Positions 17,741-27,198 of a stretch of DNA of 64,000 bases are shown piece after piece. Every line of letters begins with the position of its first letter. Position 1 is the stretch's first letter. Origin of the DNA: Methylobacterium gnaphalii. Its GTDB lineage: Bacteria; Pseudomonadota; Alphaproteobacteria; Rhizobiales; Beijerinckiaceae. The notes under the pieces were generated by a model, which had not been told where the DNA came from, ran no database searches, and was given only the letters and a program-made list of their open reading frames with translations. Where the stretch lies: the NCBI RefSeq assembly GCF_007992215.1, contig NZ_BJZV01000004.1:1-64000 (forward strand), written 5' to 3'. Made by a program: the position numbers and the translations under genes.

Positions 17741-18692
17741 GGCCGACACTCCGCGGGCGCCGGCCAAGAAGGTGCAGGTACAGGACCGACAAAAGTGCCA
17801 GCACGACGATGCAGAAGAGGCCGCAGAGCGCGGCCGCGCCCGCTCCTTCGCCATAGGCGGGGAGGACGATCCAGCAGAGATGAAGCGTCAGACCCATCAG
17901 GATCAGGCATCCGACGATCCGCAGCGCCGTAGGGCTTCGCCGCACGCCAGCGAAGAGCAGCATCGCGAATGGCAGGACGCCGCCGCCGAGCAGCGCGGCG
18001 ATCAGAACGCCGGTCCAAAGACCATCGCCGCGCTTGAGGTACCATCCCGCCTTGGCGGGCAGATCGCCGTACCAGGCGACGATAAACGCCATCAGCGCCA
18101 TGTAGAGGACCCCCAGAAGCGCCGCGAGCATGAGGTTGGCGAGATCGCTCGCGCTGCGTGCGTCGAGATCCGCTGGGCTGCCAAGCGCCGCGAAGGCGAG
18201 CGCGGCGAGTATCTGATGCAATGCGATCTCGGCCGCAAAGGCCGAGGAGTTGAAGCCTGGCTCGACGGACAGGATCCAGTCGACCGCGACGAGGCTGATC
18301 GTCAGCCCGTAGAAACTCAGGCCGAGGCCGGCTGCAAGTCTGCCGCAACGCCCCGTCAGGCAGAGCACCGCGAGCATCGACCAGCCGAGCAGGGTCACGC
18401 CGGCGCGCAACAGGAACAGGGGCGGGTTGAGGTAGAGCCGCAGCACGTCGGGCTTGGCCGCGCCCGTTCCGGCAGCCCAGGGATAATCGGCATCGAGGCC
18501 TGCTGCGACGCCGATGAAGGCGATCGCCGCAAGCGGCACCAGGGCCGTCGCCGGCTGCAGGACCGGTGCCAAGGTCTCGCCCCAGCGGCCACCGGTGAGC
18601 ACGTGGATCATAACGAGCACGAGCGCTCCGATCGGCACCATGCCCCACACGATCCAGGCGACGAGCCAGCCGCGGGCGAGCGCCTCGGTCAC
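17733..18692 (-). CDS. actF: alternative complex III membrane subunit ActF
   Basis: Membrane subunit of the quinol:cytochrome c oxidoreductase. It is 319 residues with about ten helices; GLSFYGLTISLVAVDWILSVEPGF and the FIVAWYGDLPAKAGWYLKR stretch fit the NrfD-like ActF family. It is shorter than the roughly 400-residue members I know. The start is GTG at 18692 overlapping the actE stop (GTGA). Confidence 0.85.
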   Translation of the reverse strand: MTEALARGWLVAWIVWGMVPIGALVLVMIHVLTGGRWGETLAPVLQPATALVPLAAIAFIGVAAGLDADYPWAAGTGAAKPDVLRLYLNPPLFLLRAGVTLLGWSMLAVLCLTGRCGRLAAGLGLSFYGLTISLVAVDWILSVEPGFNSSAFAAEIALHQILAALAFAALGSPADLDARSASDLANLMLAALLGVLYMALMAFIVAWYGDLPAKAGWYLKRGDGLWTGVLIAALLGGGVLPFAMLLFAGVRRSPTALRIVGCLILMGLTLHLCWIVLPAYGEGAGAAALCGLFCIVVLALLSVLYLHLLGRRPRSVGHA

Positions 18693-19210
18693 GGCAGTTT
18701 CTCCGCCAGCCCCGGAACGTCGGCGACGTGCGCACCCTGCGAGAGCTGCAGGGCGCGGATATAGGCGGCGATCGCCCAGCGGTCGCGCGGCTCGACACGG
18801 GCGGCGTAGGCGTACATCACCCCATAACCCTTAGTGATGACGTCGACGAAGTAGGTGGCCGGTGCCGCGCGCAGCCGGTCCTCGTGGAATGATGGCGGTG
18901 GCGGGAAGCCACGCTGCACGATCATCCCGTCGCCGTGGCCGGTGTAGCCGTGGCAGGGCGTACAGATGGCCTCGTAACGCTGCCGACCGCGCTCCAGCAG
19001 TGCGGCGTCGACGGGCGGCGGATCGGCCAGCGCGGTTTCACGGGCGAGGGCGCTCTGCGAAACGGTACCGGCTGGAGGCGTGCGCGCTTCGGCATCGTCG
19101 GGGAAAAGCCGTGCCTTGCCGTAGGTCTCGTAGCGGTTCTGCCGATGCATCGAGGGGTCGTCGCAGGCACCGAGCGATAGCAGCAGGGGAATAGCGACGA
19201 GACGCATCAT
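18689..19210 (-). CDS. actE: alternative complex III monohaem cytochrome c ActE (lipoprotein)
   Basis: Periplasmic monohaem cytochrome c anchored by lipid. A lipobox-type signal (LLLSLGAC, Cys16) is followed by the Act-family head QNRYETYGKARLFPDD, and a cytochrome c domain with CTPCH at residues 83-87, a likely distal Met in the ITKGYGVMYAY region and a C-terminal YIRALQLSQ helix. The length is 173 residues. The start ATG at 19210 overlaps the actD stop (ATGATG). Confidence 0.92.
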   Translation of the reverse strand: MMRLVAIPLLLSLGACDDPSMHRQNRYETYGKARLFPDDAEARTPPAGTVSQSALARETALADPPPVDAALLERGRQRYEAICTPCHGYTGHGDGMIVQRGFPPPPSFHEDRLRAAPATYFVDVITKGYGVMYAYAARVEPRDRWAIAAYIRALQLSQGAHVADVPGLAEKLP

Positions 19211-19722
19211 GCGTGCATCTCCGCCACGAGCCGCGCGCCGGCCTCCTCCAGCGTTCGACGGAGCGGCTCCGCCTCGCCCTTCGGCGCGACGAGCAGCATG
19301 AAGCGGTCCTGGCTGGCACGCTCGAATTGCGGCATGACGAAGAGCGGGTGGTGCAGAGCCGGCAGGCCACACGACCAGAGCATGGCCGCGAAGCCTGCGA
19401 TCGCCGCGATGAGCACGCCGAACTCGACCGGCACCAGCAGGAAGACCTGCCAGGAATGCAGCGGGCGGCCGCCGGAATTGAGCGGGTAAGCGATCGCCGA
19501 CGAGTACCATTGAAGCACATACATCGCGGCGGCCGATCCAAACCCCGCTACCGCCATCATCGGCCGCACAAGCCTGCGCCGCGGCTCGAAAGCCTCCGTC
19601 AGCGCCTCGATCGGGAAGGGCGTGTAGGCATCGAGCGCGCGGTGCCCCTCGGCGCGCGTCTGGCGCATCGCTGCGATCAGCGCCTCGGGCGTCTCGAACT
19701 CGGCGAGGAGCGGCGTGCTCAT
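19207..19722 (-). CDS. actD: alternative complex III subunit ActD (DUF3341)
   Basis: A 171-residue DUF3341 protein: a soluble N-terminal domain (LLAEFETPEALIAAMRQTRAEGHRALDAYTPFPIE is the family's opening) and two membrane helices (about 75-92 and 100-130, with VPVEFGVLIAAIAGF), then a soluble tail. It overlaps actC by four bases. Known ACIII structures place ActD beside ActC, and a role in proton movement has been proposed. Confidence 0.92.
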   Translation of the reverse strand: MSTPLLAEFETPEALIAAMRQTRAEGHRALDAYTPFPIEALTEAFEPRRRLVRPMMAVAGFGSAAAMYVLQWYSSAIAYPLNSGGRPLHSWQVFLLVPVEFGVLIAAIAGFAAMLWSCGLPALHHPLFVMPQFERASQDRFMLLVAPKGEAEPLRRTLEEAGARLVAEMHA

Positions 19723-21074
19723 GCCGCCGCTCCCTCACGGTGGGCGAGCTGCCGGACCTCGTGCATCGAGACGATGGGAAGGATTCGCGCAAGGACGAGA
19801 AAGCCGAGCACGAAGAGCCCAAGCGGCGCGATGAGGATCACCACGTCGTAGAGACTGACGTGATAGGTCCGCCAAAGGCTGATCGCGTAGCCGTGCGAGA
19901 GCGTGTTCCAGACGATCAGGATGCGCTCCAGCCACATCCCGAGATTGATGACGATTGCGATGGCGGCGAGCAGCCAGAGGTTCAGTCGAACGGCTCGGAA
20001 CCACAGCAGCTGTGGCACGAGGCAGTTGCAGAAGAGCAGGCTGAAGTAGAGCCAGCGGTAGTCGCCCGTGAAGAAGTAGCCGATCACCGTGCGGTCGGCA
20101 TGCTCGCCGCCGTACCAGGCCATGAACCACTCGGTGGCGTAGGAGAAGGTCATGACGATCGAGGCGAAGAGCATCACTTTCGCCATCGCGTCGAAATGCG
20201 CGGGTGTGATCATCGATTGGAGGCTCAGGCCCCAACGGATCACGATCGCCAGCATCACGACCATCGCGAAGCCGGAATACATCGCGCCGACCACGAAGTA
20301 GGGAGGGAAGATCGATTCCTGCCAGCCCGGCATCAGGCTCGCCGCGAAATCGAGCCCGACGATCGAGTGGACCGAGCAGACGAGCGGCACCGCTAGCGCC
20401 GCCATCGTCTTGTGAAAGGTTTCGTAGACCGCCCAGTGCCGGGCCGAGCCGCGCCAGCCGAGCGCCAGCGCGCCGTAGACTACCTGGCCGGTGCGGGTCT
20501 GGGCCCGGTCGCGCATGGTCGCGAGATCGGGCAGGAGCCCGGTGAACCAAAAGATCAGCGAGAACAGGATGTAGCTTGCGATCGCCCAGAAATCCCAGAC
20601 CAGAGCCGAGCGCCATTGCGGCCACAGCTCCATGGTGTTCGGATAGGGCGCGAGCCAGTAGGCATAGAGCGGACGCCCGAGATGAATGACCGGGAAGATG
20701 CCGGCGATCGCCGCAGCGAACAGCGTCATCGCCTCGGCGAACCGGTTGATCGAAGCCCGCCAGCCCTGACGGGTGAGCAGCAGCATCGACGAGATCAGCG
20801 TTCCGGCATTGCCGATGCCGATCCACCAGACGTAGTTGGCGATCGAGAAACCCCAGACGACGGTCGTGTTCACCCCGGACAGGCCGATACCGACGGTGAG
20901 CACCGCGCCGACCGCGATGAACGTCGCCAGCACGAGCGGCAGGATGCCGAGCAGAGCGATGAACCAGGCGCGGCCGGGGCCGCCTCTCTGGATCGGATCG
21001 GAGACCGCCGCCGAGATCTCAGCGTAGCCGAGGCGCTTCGGCGCGATCCATTTGTGATGCTGGCGGGCGCTCAC
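19719..21074 (-). CDS. actC: alternative complex III quinol-binding subunit ActC (NrfD-like)
   Basis: Integral membrane subunit that binds menaquinol or ubiquinol. It is a 451-residue, roughly ten-helix NrfD/PsrC-family protein with WWIGIGNAGTLISSMLLLTRQGWR, MTLFAAAIAGIFPVIHLGRP and the YATEWFMAWYGGEHADR element. I place the start at GTG 21074, which overlaps the actB stop, not at the far upstream ATG of the open frame. It is followed immediately by actD. Confidence 0.94.
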   Translation of the reverse strand: MSARQHHKWIAPKRLGYAEISAAVSDPIQRGGPGRAWFIALLGILPLVLATFIAVGAVLTVGIGLSGVNTTVVWGFSIANYVWWIGIGNAGTLISSMLLLTRQGWRASINRFAEAMTLFAAAIAGIFPVIHLGRPLYAYWLAPYPNTMELWPQWRSALVWDFWAIASYILFSLIFWFTGLLPDLATMRDRAQTRTGQVVYGALALGWRGSARHWAVYETFHKTMAALAVPLVCSVHSIVGLDFAASLMPGWQESIFPPYFVVGAMYSGFAMVVMLAIVIRWGLSLQSMITPAHFDAMAKVMLFASIVMTFSYATEWFMAWYGGEHADRTVIGYFFTGDYRWLYFSLLFCNCLVPQLLWFRAVRLNLWLLAAIAIVINLGMWLERILIVWNTLSHGYAISLWRTYHVSLYDVVILIAPLGLFVLGFLVLARILPIVSMHEVRQLAHREGAAA

Positions 21075-23878
21075 GAGTGGTCCTCCGTAAGGTCCGGGCT
21101 CGGGCTGCGCAGGTCGGCGAGGTAGGTCGTACGTGGCCGCGTGTTGAGTTCCTCCAGTAGCGCGTAGTGGCGCCGGTCCTGCCGCATCGCGGCGATCGGA
21201 TTTCCGGGTTTGGCGAGATCGCCGAATGTGATGGCCCGGGTTGGACAGGAGGATTGGCAGGCGGTGACGACATCGCCCATCGCGCGTCCGTCGCGCTCGG
21301 CGTTCTGCCGCTCGGTGGCGATGCGCTGCACGCAGTAGGTGCACTTTTCCATCACGCCGCGGGCGCGCACCGTGACGTTCGGATTGCGTTGGGCCGTGAC
21401 GGATTCCGCGCCGAGATTGGCGTAGGGCTGCCCGTCCGCGTAGCCGAAGAAGTTGAACCGGCGGACTTTGTAAGGGCAGTTCGCCTGGCAGAAGCGCGTG
21501 CCAATGCAGCGGTTGTACACCTGCACGTTCAGCCCCTCCCCGTCATGCACCGAGGCTGCAACGGGGCAGACCGGCTCGCAGGGCGCGTGCTCGCAATGCA
21601 TACAGGGGACGGGTTGGAAGCCAGCCTTCGGCGCCTCCGGCGTACCGTGGTCGTAGAGGTCGATGCGCAGCCAGTGCATCATCCGGCCACGCGCGATCTC
21701 TTCCGGTCCGACCACGGGTACGTTGTTCTCGGACTGGCAGGCGACGACGCAGGCATTGCACCCGATGCACGCGTTGGTGTCGATGACCATGGCCCAGGCA
21801 TGGCCGTCGGCGTCGCCGGTCCAAGGCGCGAGCAGGCTCGGCCGGTCGCTGCCGATTCCCCGCGGCTCAGTCTCGCCGAGCTTGGCGAGGTCGATCTGGC
21901 GATAGAGCTTCTCGGTCTCCCCCTCGATCTGCACGTAATTCTGCGTGCGCAGGATGTCCTGGGTTCGCCCCGTCTTCGCGAGTTCGGCGCTCGGCAGGTG
22001 CCAGGGCGACCGCGTCGTGACGAGCCGGTAGGCGTCACTGCCCAATCCCGTGCCGACAGCTCCGGCTCGCGGACGGCCGTAGCCCAATGTCATCACACCG
22101 ACGCCCTCGGCGACACCGGACTCGATGACGATCGGCACTTCGATCTCGCGAGACTCCACCTTCACAGTGACGACATCACCGGCCGCGAGACCGCGCCGCC
22201 TTGCCTCGTGCCGCGAGAGTGCGAGTGCGTTGCCCCAAACCTGCTTCGAGACGGGTTTGGGACATTCTTGGAGCCAAGCGTTGTTGGCGTAGCGTCCGTC
22301 CCACTGGCATGGGTCCGGCCGCACCTCGACAGTGAGGCCATTGGCCATTGGCCATGTCGGTAGCGCCGGTAGGCGCGGCTCGCCCGGATCGACACTCGGC
22401 GCGGCGCTGTCGGGGATCAACCCTTCATGCAGGCTGCGGCGCCACAGGCTCTCGAAGTCGCCGCGCTCCTTCCAGGCCTCGCGCCATGTGGCACGCACGA
22501 GGTCGTAGCCTGATACGGCCGGCTGGTTCGCGACCAGCGCCATGATCTCGTGGATCGAGCGCGACCTGTAGAGTGGCCGGATCAGGGGTTGGACGAGGCT
22601 TGCGGTGCCATCCGTAGCGCGGAGATCCGACCAGCTTTCCAGTTCGTGCGAGAGCGGCAGATGCCACTGCGTCGCCCCTGCCGTCTCATCGCCGTGAAGG
22701 CCCGCATGCACGCTGAAACCGGCGCGGCCGATACGTCGCGCCATGTCGAGGTCGGCTGGTGCGGTCGCAACCGGGTTGCAGCCGAGGATCGCGAGACAGA
22801 CGACACTGCCGTCTTCGAGCGCGGCAGCGAGACTCGCGAGATCGGCCGGGACGCGCTCGCCGATCCGATCGGGCGGTGCGATGAAGCCGATGGGTGCCTT
22901 GAGCCGCGCATTGATCCAGTGGACCAGCGCGTGGAGCTCGGGCGCCAACGTGGGGCCGGCGAGCACCAGGGATCGCTCGGCTCGCGCGTTTAGGTCGGCG
23001 GCTGCAGCCTCGGCAAAACGCCGCGCGTCGGCATCGAGATCGGGTACAGGCAGGCTGGCGCCGAGTGCGTTGGCGACCGATGCCAGCACGGCGGCGAAGT
23101 TCCGCGGATGTAGTGCCCGGCGTTCGTCGGCCTTGATGCCGGTCAGAGTGAGCGCGGATTCCGCCACGTAGAGCCGGCCGAACCGCAAGGGGTCGCGGCG
23201 ACGTTCGGCGAAGGCCGAGGCCAGACGGATCTGATCCGGTCCGTGGCCGAGTGGGTCGGCACCGACACAGAGATTCGTCTCAGCTCGGTCGAGCTGCGGA
23301 AGCGCGCGGAGAGGCTTGTCAAAGGCGAGTTCCGCACCGCGCCCGGCATTCGCCTCGTCGACCGGCTCGTGCACGTGCCAGATCGCCTCGGGCATGGCCT
23401 CGAGCAAGGCCTCGATCTGTCGCGCCAGGGTGGGCGAGGTCACTCGTCCGGTCAGCAGATGCAGGCCGCGCCCTTTCGCCCCGCGCGCCCTCGCGAGTGG
23501 CTGGCTGAGGGCGCGCTCAAAACTGTCCCAGGAAGCGATACCGTTCACGCGCTCGGTCACGGCGCGCGAACGGTCGGGATCATAGAGATCGAGCAAGGAG
23601 GCTTCCGCGAACACGTCGGTCGCGCCGCGGCTTGCGGGATGAAGCGGATTACCCTCGATCTTGATCGGCCGTCCGTCGACCGCGATGGCATGGACGCCGC
23701 GACCCCAGCCGGCGAGCGACAGCGTCGTCGCATAACGTTCTGGCACGCCGGGCAGCAGTTCCTCCGGCGCCTGCACATAGGGAATGATCTGCTCTCTGGG
23801 CTTGGAGCAGCCGCCCGCCGCCAGCGTAATCCCGGCTCCGAGCGTCCGGAGCGCATCGCGTCGGCTCAGCGGTGGCAT
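21071..23878 (-). CDS. actB: alternative complex III iron-sulfur subunit ActB
   Basis: Large periplasmic subunit of the complex. It begins with a twin-arginine signal (SRRDALRTLGAGITLAAGGC). A degenerate molybdopterin oxidoreductase domain (about residues 40-650) follows, then a ferredoxin domain with four cysteine groups: CIGCNACVVAC, CMHCEHAPCEPVC, CIGTRFCQANC and CTYC...CQSSC. The third group lacks one Cys (T replaces C), as expected for a [3Fe-4S] cluster, so three [4Fe-4S] plus one [3Fe-4S] is predicted. It is 935 residues from ATG 23878 and overlaps actA by 13 bases. Confidence 0.95.
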   Translation of the reverse strand: MPPLSRRDALRTLGAGITLAAGGCSKPREQIIPYVQAPEELLPGVPERYATTLSLAGWGRGVHAIAVDGRPIKIEGNPLHPASRGATDVFAEASLLDLYDPDRSRAVTERVNGIASWDSFERALSQPLARARGAKGRGLHLLTGRVTSPTLARQIEALLEAMPEAIWHVHEPVDEANAGRGAELAFDKPLRALPQLDRAETNLCVGADPLGHGPDQIRLASAFAERRRDPLRFGRLYVAESALTLTGIKADERRALHPRNFAAVLASVANALGASLPVPDLDADARRFAEAAAADLNARAERSLVLAGPTLAPELHALVHWINARLKAPIGFIAPPDRIGERVPADLASLAAALEDGSVVCLAILGCNPVATAPADLDMARRIGRAGFSVHAGLHGDETAGATQWHLPLSHELESWSDLRATDGTASLVQPLIRPLYRSRSIHEIMALVANQPAVSGYDLVRATWREAWKERGDFESLWRRSLHEGLIPDSAAPSVDPGEPRLPALPTWPMANGLTVEVRPDPCQWDGRYANNAWLQECPKPVSKQVWGNALALSRHEARRRGLAAGDVVTVKVESREIEVPIVIESGVAEGVGVMTLGYGRPRAGAVGTGLGSDAYRLVTTRSPWHLPSAELAKTGRTQDILRTQNYVQIEGETEKLYRQIDLAKLGETEPRGIGSDRPSLLAPWTGDADGHAWAMVIDTNACIGCNACVVACQSENNVPVVGPEEIARGRMMHWLRIDLYDHGTPEAPKAGFQPVPCMHCEHAPCEPVCPVAASVHDGEGLNVQVYNRCIGTRFCQANCPYKVRRFNFFGYADGQPYANLGAESVTAQRNPNVTVRARGVMEKCTYCVQRIATERQNAERDGRAMGDVVTACQSSCPTRAITFGDLAKPGNPIAAMRQDRRHYALLEELNTRPRTTYLADLRSPSPDLTEDHS

Positions 23879-24525
23879 ATCGAACACTCGCTGAGCCGCT
23901 GGGGCGACGCGATATGGCGCTCCTTCGCCAATCGAGCGCCGACCTCCGCCTGGTTCTCGGGCGGCTGCCAATCCACATCGAACACCGCCTCATGCGGTCG
24001 TAGGGACGGCGCCGGGTTGCGATGGCAATCGAGGCACCAGCCCATGGTGAGCGGCGCGGCCTGCCGGATCAGCTTCATGGTCTGCACCGGTCCGTGGCAG
24101 GTCGTACAGCCGACGCCTTTGGCCACATGGACCGAATGGTTGAAGTAGACGTAGCCCGGCAGGTTATGCACCCGCTGCCACTCGATCGGGCGATCCTCGG
24201 CGAGGCTGGCGCGGACGGGCGCGAGCATCGGCGCGTTGGTCCAGATCTGCGAATGACAGCTCATGCAGGTCTGGGTCGGCGGAAGGCCGGCAAAGGCGGC
24301 CTTCTCAACCGAGGTATGGCAGTAGCGGCAATCGATGCCGAGACCGCCGACATGGTGCTCGTGGCTGAATGGCACGGGTTGCTCGCGCGTCACGTCCTGC
24401 GCTGTCGCGTAGGGAGAGTGCCACAGCGAATAGGCAAAGCCGACGGCGAGCACGGGCACGGTCGGGATCGCAAAGAGAACGATACGGGCGATCGTGTCGG
24501 CGCCCGGACGAAAGATCTGCACCAT
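23866..24525 (-). CDS. actA: alternative complex III pentahaem cytochrome c ActA
   Basis: Periplasmic, membrane-anchored cytochrome c with five haem motifs: CRYCH (about 66-70), CMSCH (87-91), CTTCH (140-144), CLDCH (164-168) and CSICH (about 214-218). A single uncleaved helix (about 12-35) holds it in the membrane. It is 219 residues and the first gene of the 11-gene act-cta operon. Its haems pass electrons from ActB toward a cytochrome c or oxidase in known ACIII. Confidence 0.95.
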   Translation of the reverse strand: MVQIFRPGADTIARIVLFAIPTVPVLAVGFAYSLWHSPYATAQDVTREQPVPFSHEHHVGGLGIDCRYCHTSVEKAAFAGLPPTQTCMSCHSQIWTNAPMLAPVRASLAEDRPIEWQRVHNLPGYVYFNHSVHVAKGVGCTTCHGPVQTMKLIRQAAPLTMGWCLDCHRNPAPSLRPHEAVFDVDWQPPENQAEVGARLAKERHIASPQRLSECSICHR

Positions 24526-24903
24526 CCGCGCATGCGCATTCCGCGCGCCGGATTACCGGCCCTGCCCGGACAAGCCTGACAGGGCCGCGCCGGTTCAACG
24601 ATGATGGAGAAATTCTAAGTCACGCAGTGACCGGGTTGCGAGATGACCACGCCAACGCAATCGGGTCCGCCGAGGGATCGTCGTGCCCGTCCTGGTTCTC
24701 TCCGGCGATAGCCTTGTCGGCACGGCCCTCAAGCTGTCGCGGCTTCGCCTAACGGCTGATGTTGGGCGGCTCAGTCGGAGTGTTCGGTTCGAGCCCGCTG
24801 ACAGGGCTGGAACAGGCCATAGCGGTCTGATCGTCGACTACGTGGCATGGATGGCGGTAGGCCCCGCCCTGATCTCGCGGAGCCTGATGATCGCGTTGGG
24901 TGG
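24526..24903. promoter_or_regulatory. upstream region of the act-cta operon
   Basis: No supportable gene in 378 bases. It must hold the promoter of the act-cta operon and the end of the isochorismatase-family gene. No clear -35/-10 pair, operator or terminator was recognised. Confidence 0.4.
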
Positions 24904-25539
24904 TCAGGCCACGGAAGCTTGCTGCGCCGCTGGCCAAGCCGCGAGGATCTCCGAGGTTTCGGTCAGCTCGATCTGCTCGCCGAAGCGGCTGCCGTAGAGG
25001 GTCATCATCGCATCATGCGTCTCGTCTGCGGAGGAGCACAAGCCATCCGCGGCGAGGATGACCCTGTAGCCGCGATCAACGGCACCGAGCACCGAGGCCA
25101 AGACGCAGACATCCGTTTCGCCGCCCGTGACGATCAGCGTATCGATGTTCCAGTCTGCCAGCAGCATGTCGAGGTCCGGCTCCATCCAAGGCGAGTAGAC
25201 ACGCTTGTCGATGATACGAGCGGGCGGAACGAGGCCGGCGAGACTTGGGCATAGCTCCGTCATCTCTTCCCCAAGCGCATTGAGGGTCATGGACGGCCAT
25301 TCCTCGTAATAGCGACGCCATGCCCCGCTGCATTCCGTGGGAGAACGTGCCGGAAGGAAGCGCGTAAAGATCGTCCGCCCAGGATGCGAGGTCGCGATGC
25401 GGGCGACGTTCGGCAGCACGCGCGACAGCCAAGGCGTATGCCAAGCGGTCTCTTCCGCGAACATTCGCTGTGCATCGACGCAGAGATGCGCGCACCGCTC
25501 ATTCAGTGGGCCGAAGCGAAGGCCGAAAGGTTTACGCAT
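24904..25539 (-). CDS. isochorismatase-family cysteine hydrolase
   Basis: A 211-residue alpha/beta hydrolase of the isochorismatase/nicotinamidase family. The triad is visible as D22 (CVDAQRMF), K112 (IIDKRVYSP) and C145 (GGETDVCVLASV). The substrate is not clear; biuret, ureidoacrylate or nicotinamide-type amides are possible, and no pathway partner lies next to it. The ATG at 25539 follows GGGAGAAAC. The last C-terminal stretch (ILAAWPAAQQASVA) is normal. Confidence 0.88.
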   Translation of the reverse strand: MRKPFGLRFGPLNERCAHLCVDAQRMFAEETAWHTPWLSRVLPNVARIATSHPGRTIFTRFLPARSPTECSGAWRRYYEEWPSMTLNALGEEMTELCPSLAGLVPPARIIDKRVYSPWMEPDLDMLLADWNIDTLIVTGGETDVCVLASVLGAVDRGYRVILAADGLCSSADETHDAMMTLYGSRFGEQIELTETSEILAAWPAAQQASVA

Positions 25540-25711
25540 GTTTCTCCCAAAGCGGTTCGGCTCGCCATGATGTCGGCAGCCGAGGCTGTCCTGCGCGACG
25601 ATCAATCGGCTCGCCACCAGGCAAGCGCGAGAGATCGACGATGGGAAGCGCGCAGCCGAGGCGCGCGGCTCTGCTCATCGAGCCATCGTTGAAGAACCCG
25701 GCCATATCCGC

Positions 25712-25888
25712 CTACCGAGGCAACTGGACCTGTTCGCGGGACTGGTCGTGGGGGCTTTTTCGCTGATCTTGCGTGGGCTTCGTGCCCATGAAGACCGACA
25801 CGAGCAGGACGATGCCAATCACGATGAAAGCCAGCAGGCCAACGAAGAGGCGGGGGATGCCGAAGACCAGCCTCCGTTGGCGGTTCAT
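25712..25888 (-). CDS. small single-helix membrane protein
   Basis: A 58-residue frame: a basic head (MNRQRRLVFGIP), one strong helix (LFVGLLAFIVIGIVLLVSVFM) and a charged tail. No ribosome site stands out. It is typical of tiny membrane proteins in this group, and its function is unknown. Confidence 0.5.
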   Translation of the reverse strand: MNRQRRLVFGIPRLFVGLLAFIVIGIVLLVSVFMGTKPTQDQRKSPHDQSREQVQLPR

Positions 25889-25957
25889 GTTTGATTTCGA
25901 CGGCTCAGACACTGAAAGGGGAACTTTCGCGAGACTGGAGCTGGCGGGAAACGTCAT

Positions 25958-26388
25958 CCGTCCCTCAGATCCAAAACGGATTGCATACTACCCGGGCTCG
26001 CTAAACCGACGTTGGAAGCCGTAGTTCAATCTCCGGACGTTGTCGCGCGATAGAAAATGATGATGTCGTGCCGCCGTGGATGGCGGGCGCAGCGTGGATG
26101 CCTGTTGAGCTCCTCGGGGCCGTGGTCGCGCTGCAGCGTGATCGTTCGTGCCGTGCGCGCGTGCGATGCCGGCAGCTGCCAGCTACACCCGATGCAGACA
26201 AGGGAGAATCAGTGGCATCCAGCTACTCAATAATCGCAAGTTTCCAGCCATCTCCGCGAGCAAGCTTGGCCGCTTGAGCGATAGCATGAATCAGTATCCA
26301 CAAATCTATCTCTGGATAATTTTCGGAAAGTCTTTTTTTAGACCCAATTCGAGGCTCGGTTCGACTCGTTCATGAAGGAGTTCGGTAA
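25958..26388. other. AT-richer leader of the second CYTH-like gene
   Basis: No supported gene. The stretch about 26270-26345 is much more AT-rich than its surroundings and ends in a run of seven T near 26333, so it probably holds the promoter of the gene at 26389. A long leader or a small RNA cannot be ruled out. Confidence 0.35.
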
Positions 26389-26952
26389 ATGAGTCTCGTA
26401 CGACGCTTCCTCATCGCGCCCTCTCTGGTACGTCTAATCCGCAAAGAACGCGGCGGCTCGAAATGCACTGAGGGCTACTTCGCTCCTCATGCCGCGACTG
26501 TCTCGTTCGTCCGAATCGAAGGCGCCGACTGCCATCTCATCCTGGCGACCACCGATAAAGATCGGAGCACGACCGAGGAGAGGACTGACGTTCCGAGCAC
26601 CCATGGTCATGCGCTGCTCGACGTCTGCAAAGGTAAGATCGTCTATGAGCGCACGACAGTCCCCATCGATGGCCAGGATGCGCTGATCGATCACTACGTC
26701 TCGCCAGCAGGTCCGGATGTCGTGAGCGTGGTCTTCACCGACGCCGCCGCGGCTCGGGCATTCAAGCAGCCGGCTTGGTTCGGTGCCGAGGTCTCAGGCG
26801 AAGCTGCATTCGAACCAACTGCCATAGCTATCAGCGGTGCGCCGGCTCAAAGGGAGACGACGCCGAGCAACGCAGCGCTCGATGCCGTCTTGGATCTCTT
26901 CGAGGTGGGTCAAGGCTATGTCGTCCTGAGGAAGCCGCGGATGGCTGCCTGA
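26389..26952 (+). CDS. degenerate CYTH-like protein
   Basis: A 187-residue protein. The overall layout follows CYTH triphosphatases: a head with FLIA (in place of xEIERKFL), EGYF, VSFVRIEGADCHLIL (a VRIR-type strand), LLDVCKGKIVYERTTVPIDGQ, then FKQPAWFGAEVS. The ExExK triad is lost (the head reads SLVRR). So it keeps the barrel outline but probably not the triphosphatase chemistry; it may bind a nucleotide or polyphosphate. The ATG follows AAGGAG at good spacing. A paralogue, frameshifted near its start, lies at 5920-6485. Confidence 0.68.
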   Translation: MSLVRRFLIAPSLVRLIRKERGGSKCTEGYFAPHAATVSFVRIEGADCHLILATTDKDRSTTEERTDVPSTHGHALLDVCKGKIVYERTTVPIDGQDALIDHYVSPAGPDVVSVVFTDAAAARAFKQPAWFGAEVSGEAAFEPTAIAISGAPAQRETTPSNAALDAVLDLFEVGQGYVVLRKPRMAA

Positions 26953-26992
26953 GCTGCTGCTTTGATATCTTCTGCCTCTATCTCAAGGAAAT

Positions 26993-27028
26993 GCGACGCG
27001 GCCGAACATACCGAGCCGGCCGCGTCGC
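26993..27028. terminator. strong hairpin between convergent genes
   Basis: GCGACGCGGCCG at 26993-27004 is the exact reverse complement of 27017-27028: a 12-base stem and 12-base loop. It lies between the ends of the CYTH-like gene and egtD and may stop transcription from both sides. There is no T-run. Confidence 0.65.
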
Positions 27029-27198
27029 GCTCATCCCGCCGTCCGTTGATGGTGACCATCTCGTAGGAAGAGGCATTCCGACACGACGGATCTGCTGATG
27101 CTGCTCTGACTTAATCCACTGGGCCATGGAGGCGGGACGTCTGCGCACTTGGCCAAGTCCCCAGCTCGGTCGCGTAGATGCTGCTGTCTGAGACGCCT

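Noticed and set aside
24904..25539. Nicotinamidase or biuret hydrolase as a specific name
   Set aside because: The triad is shared by the whole superfamily and there is no pathway gene nearby, so only the family is named.
26341..26375. A tRNA-like GGTTCGA element near an A/T-rich stretch
   Set aside because: No acceptor stem or anticodon arm can be folded around it.
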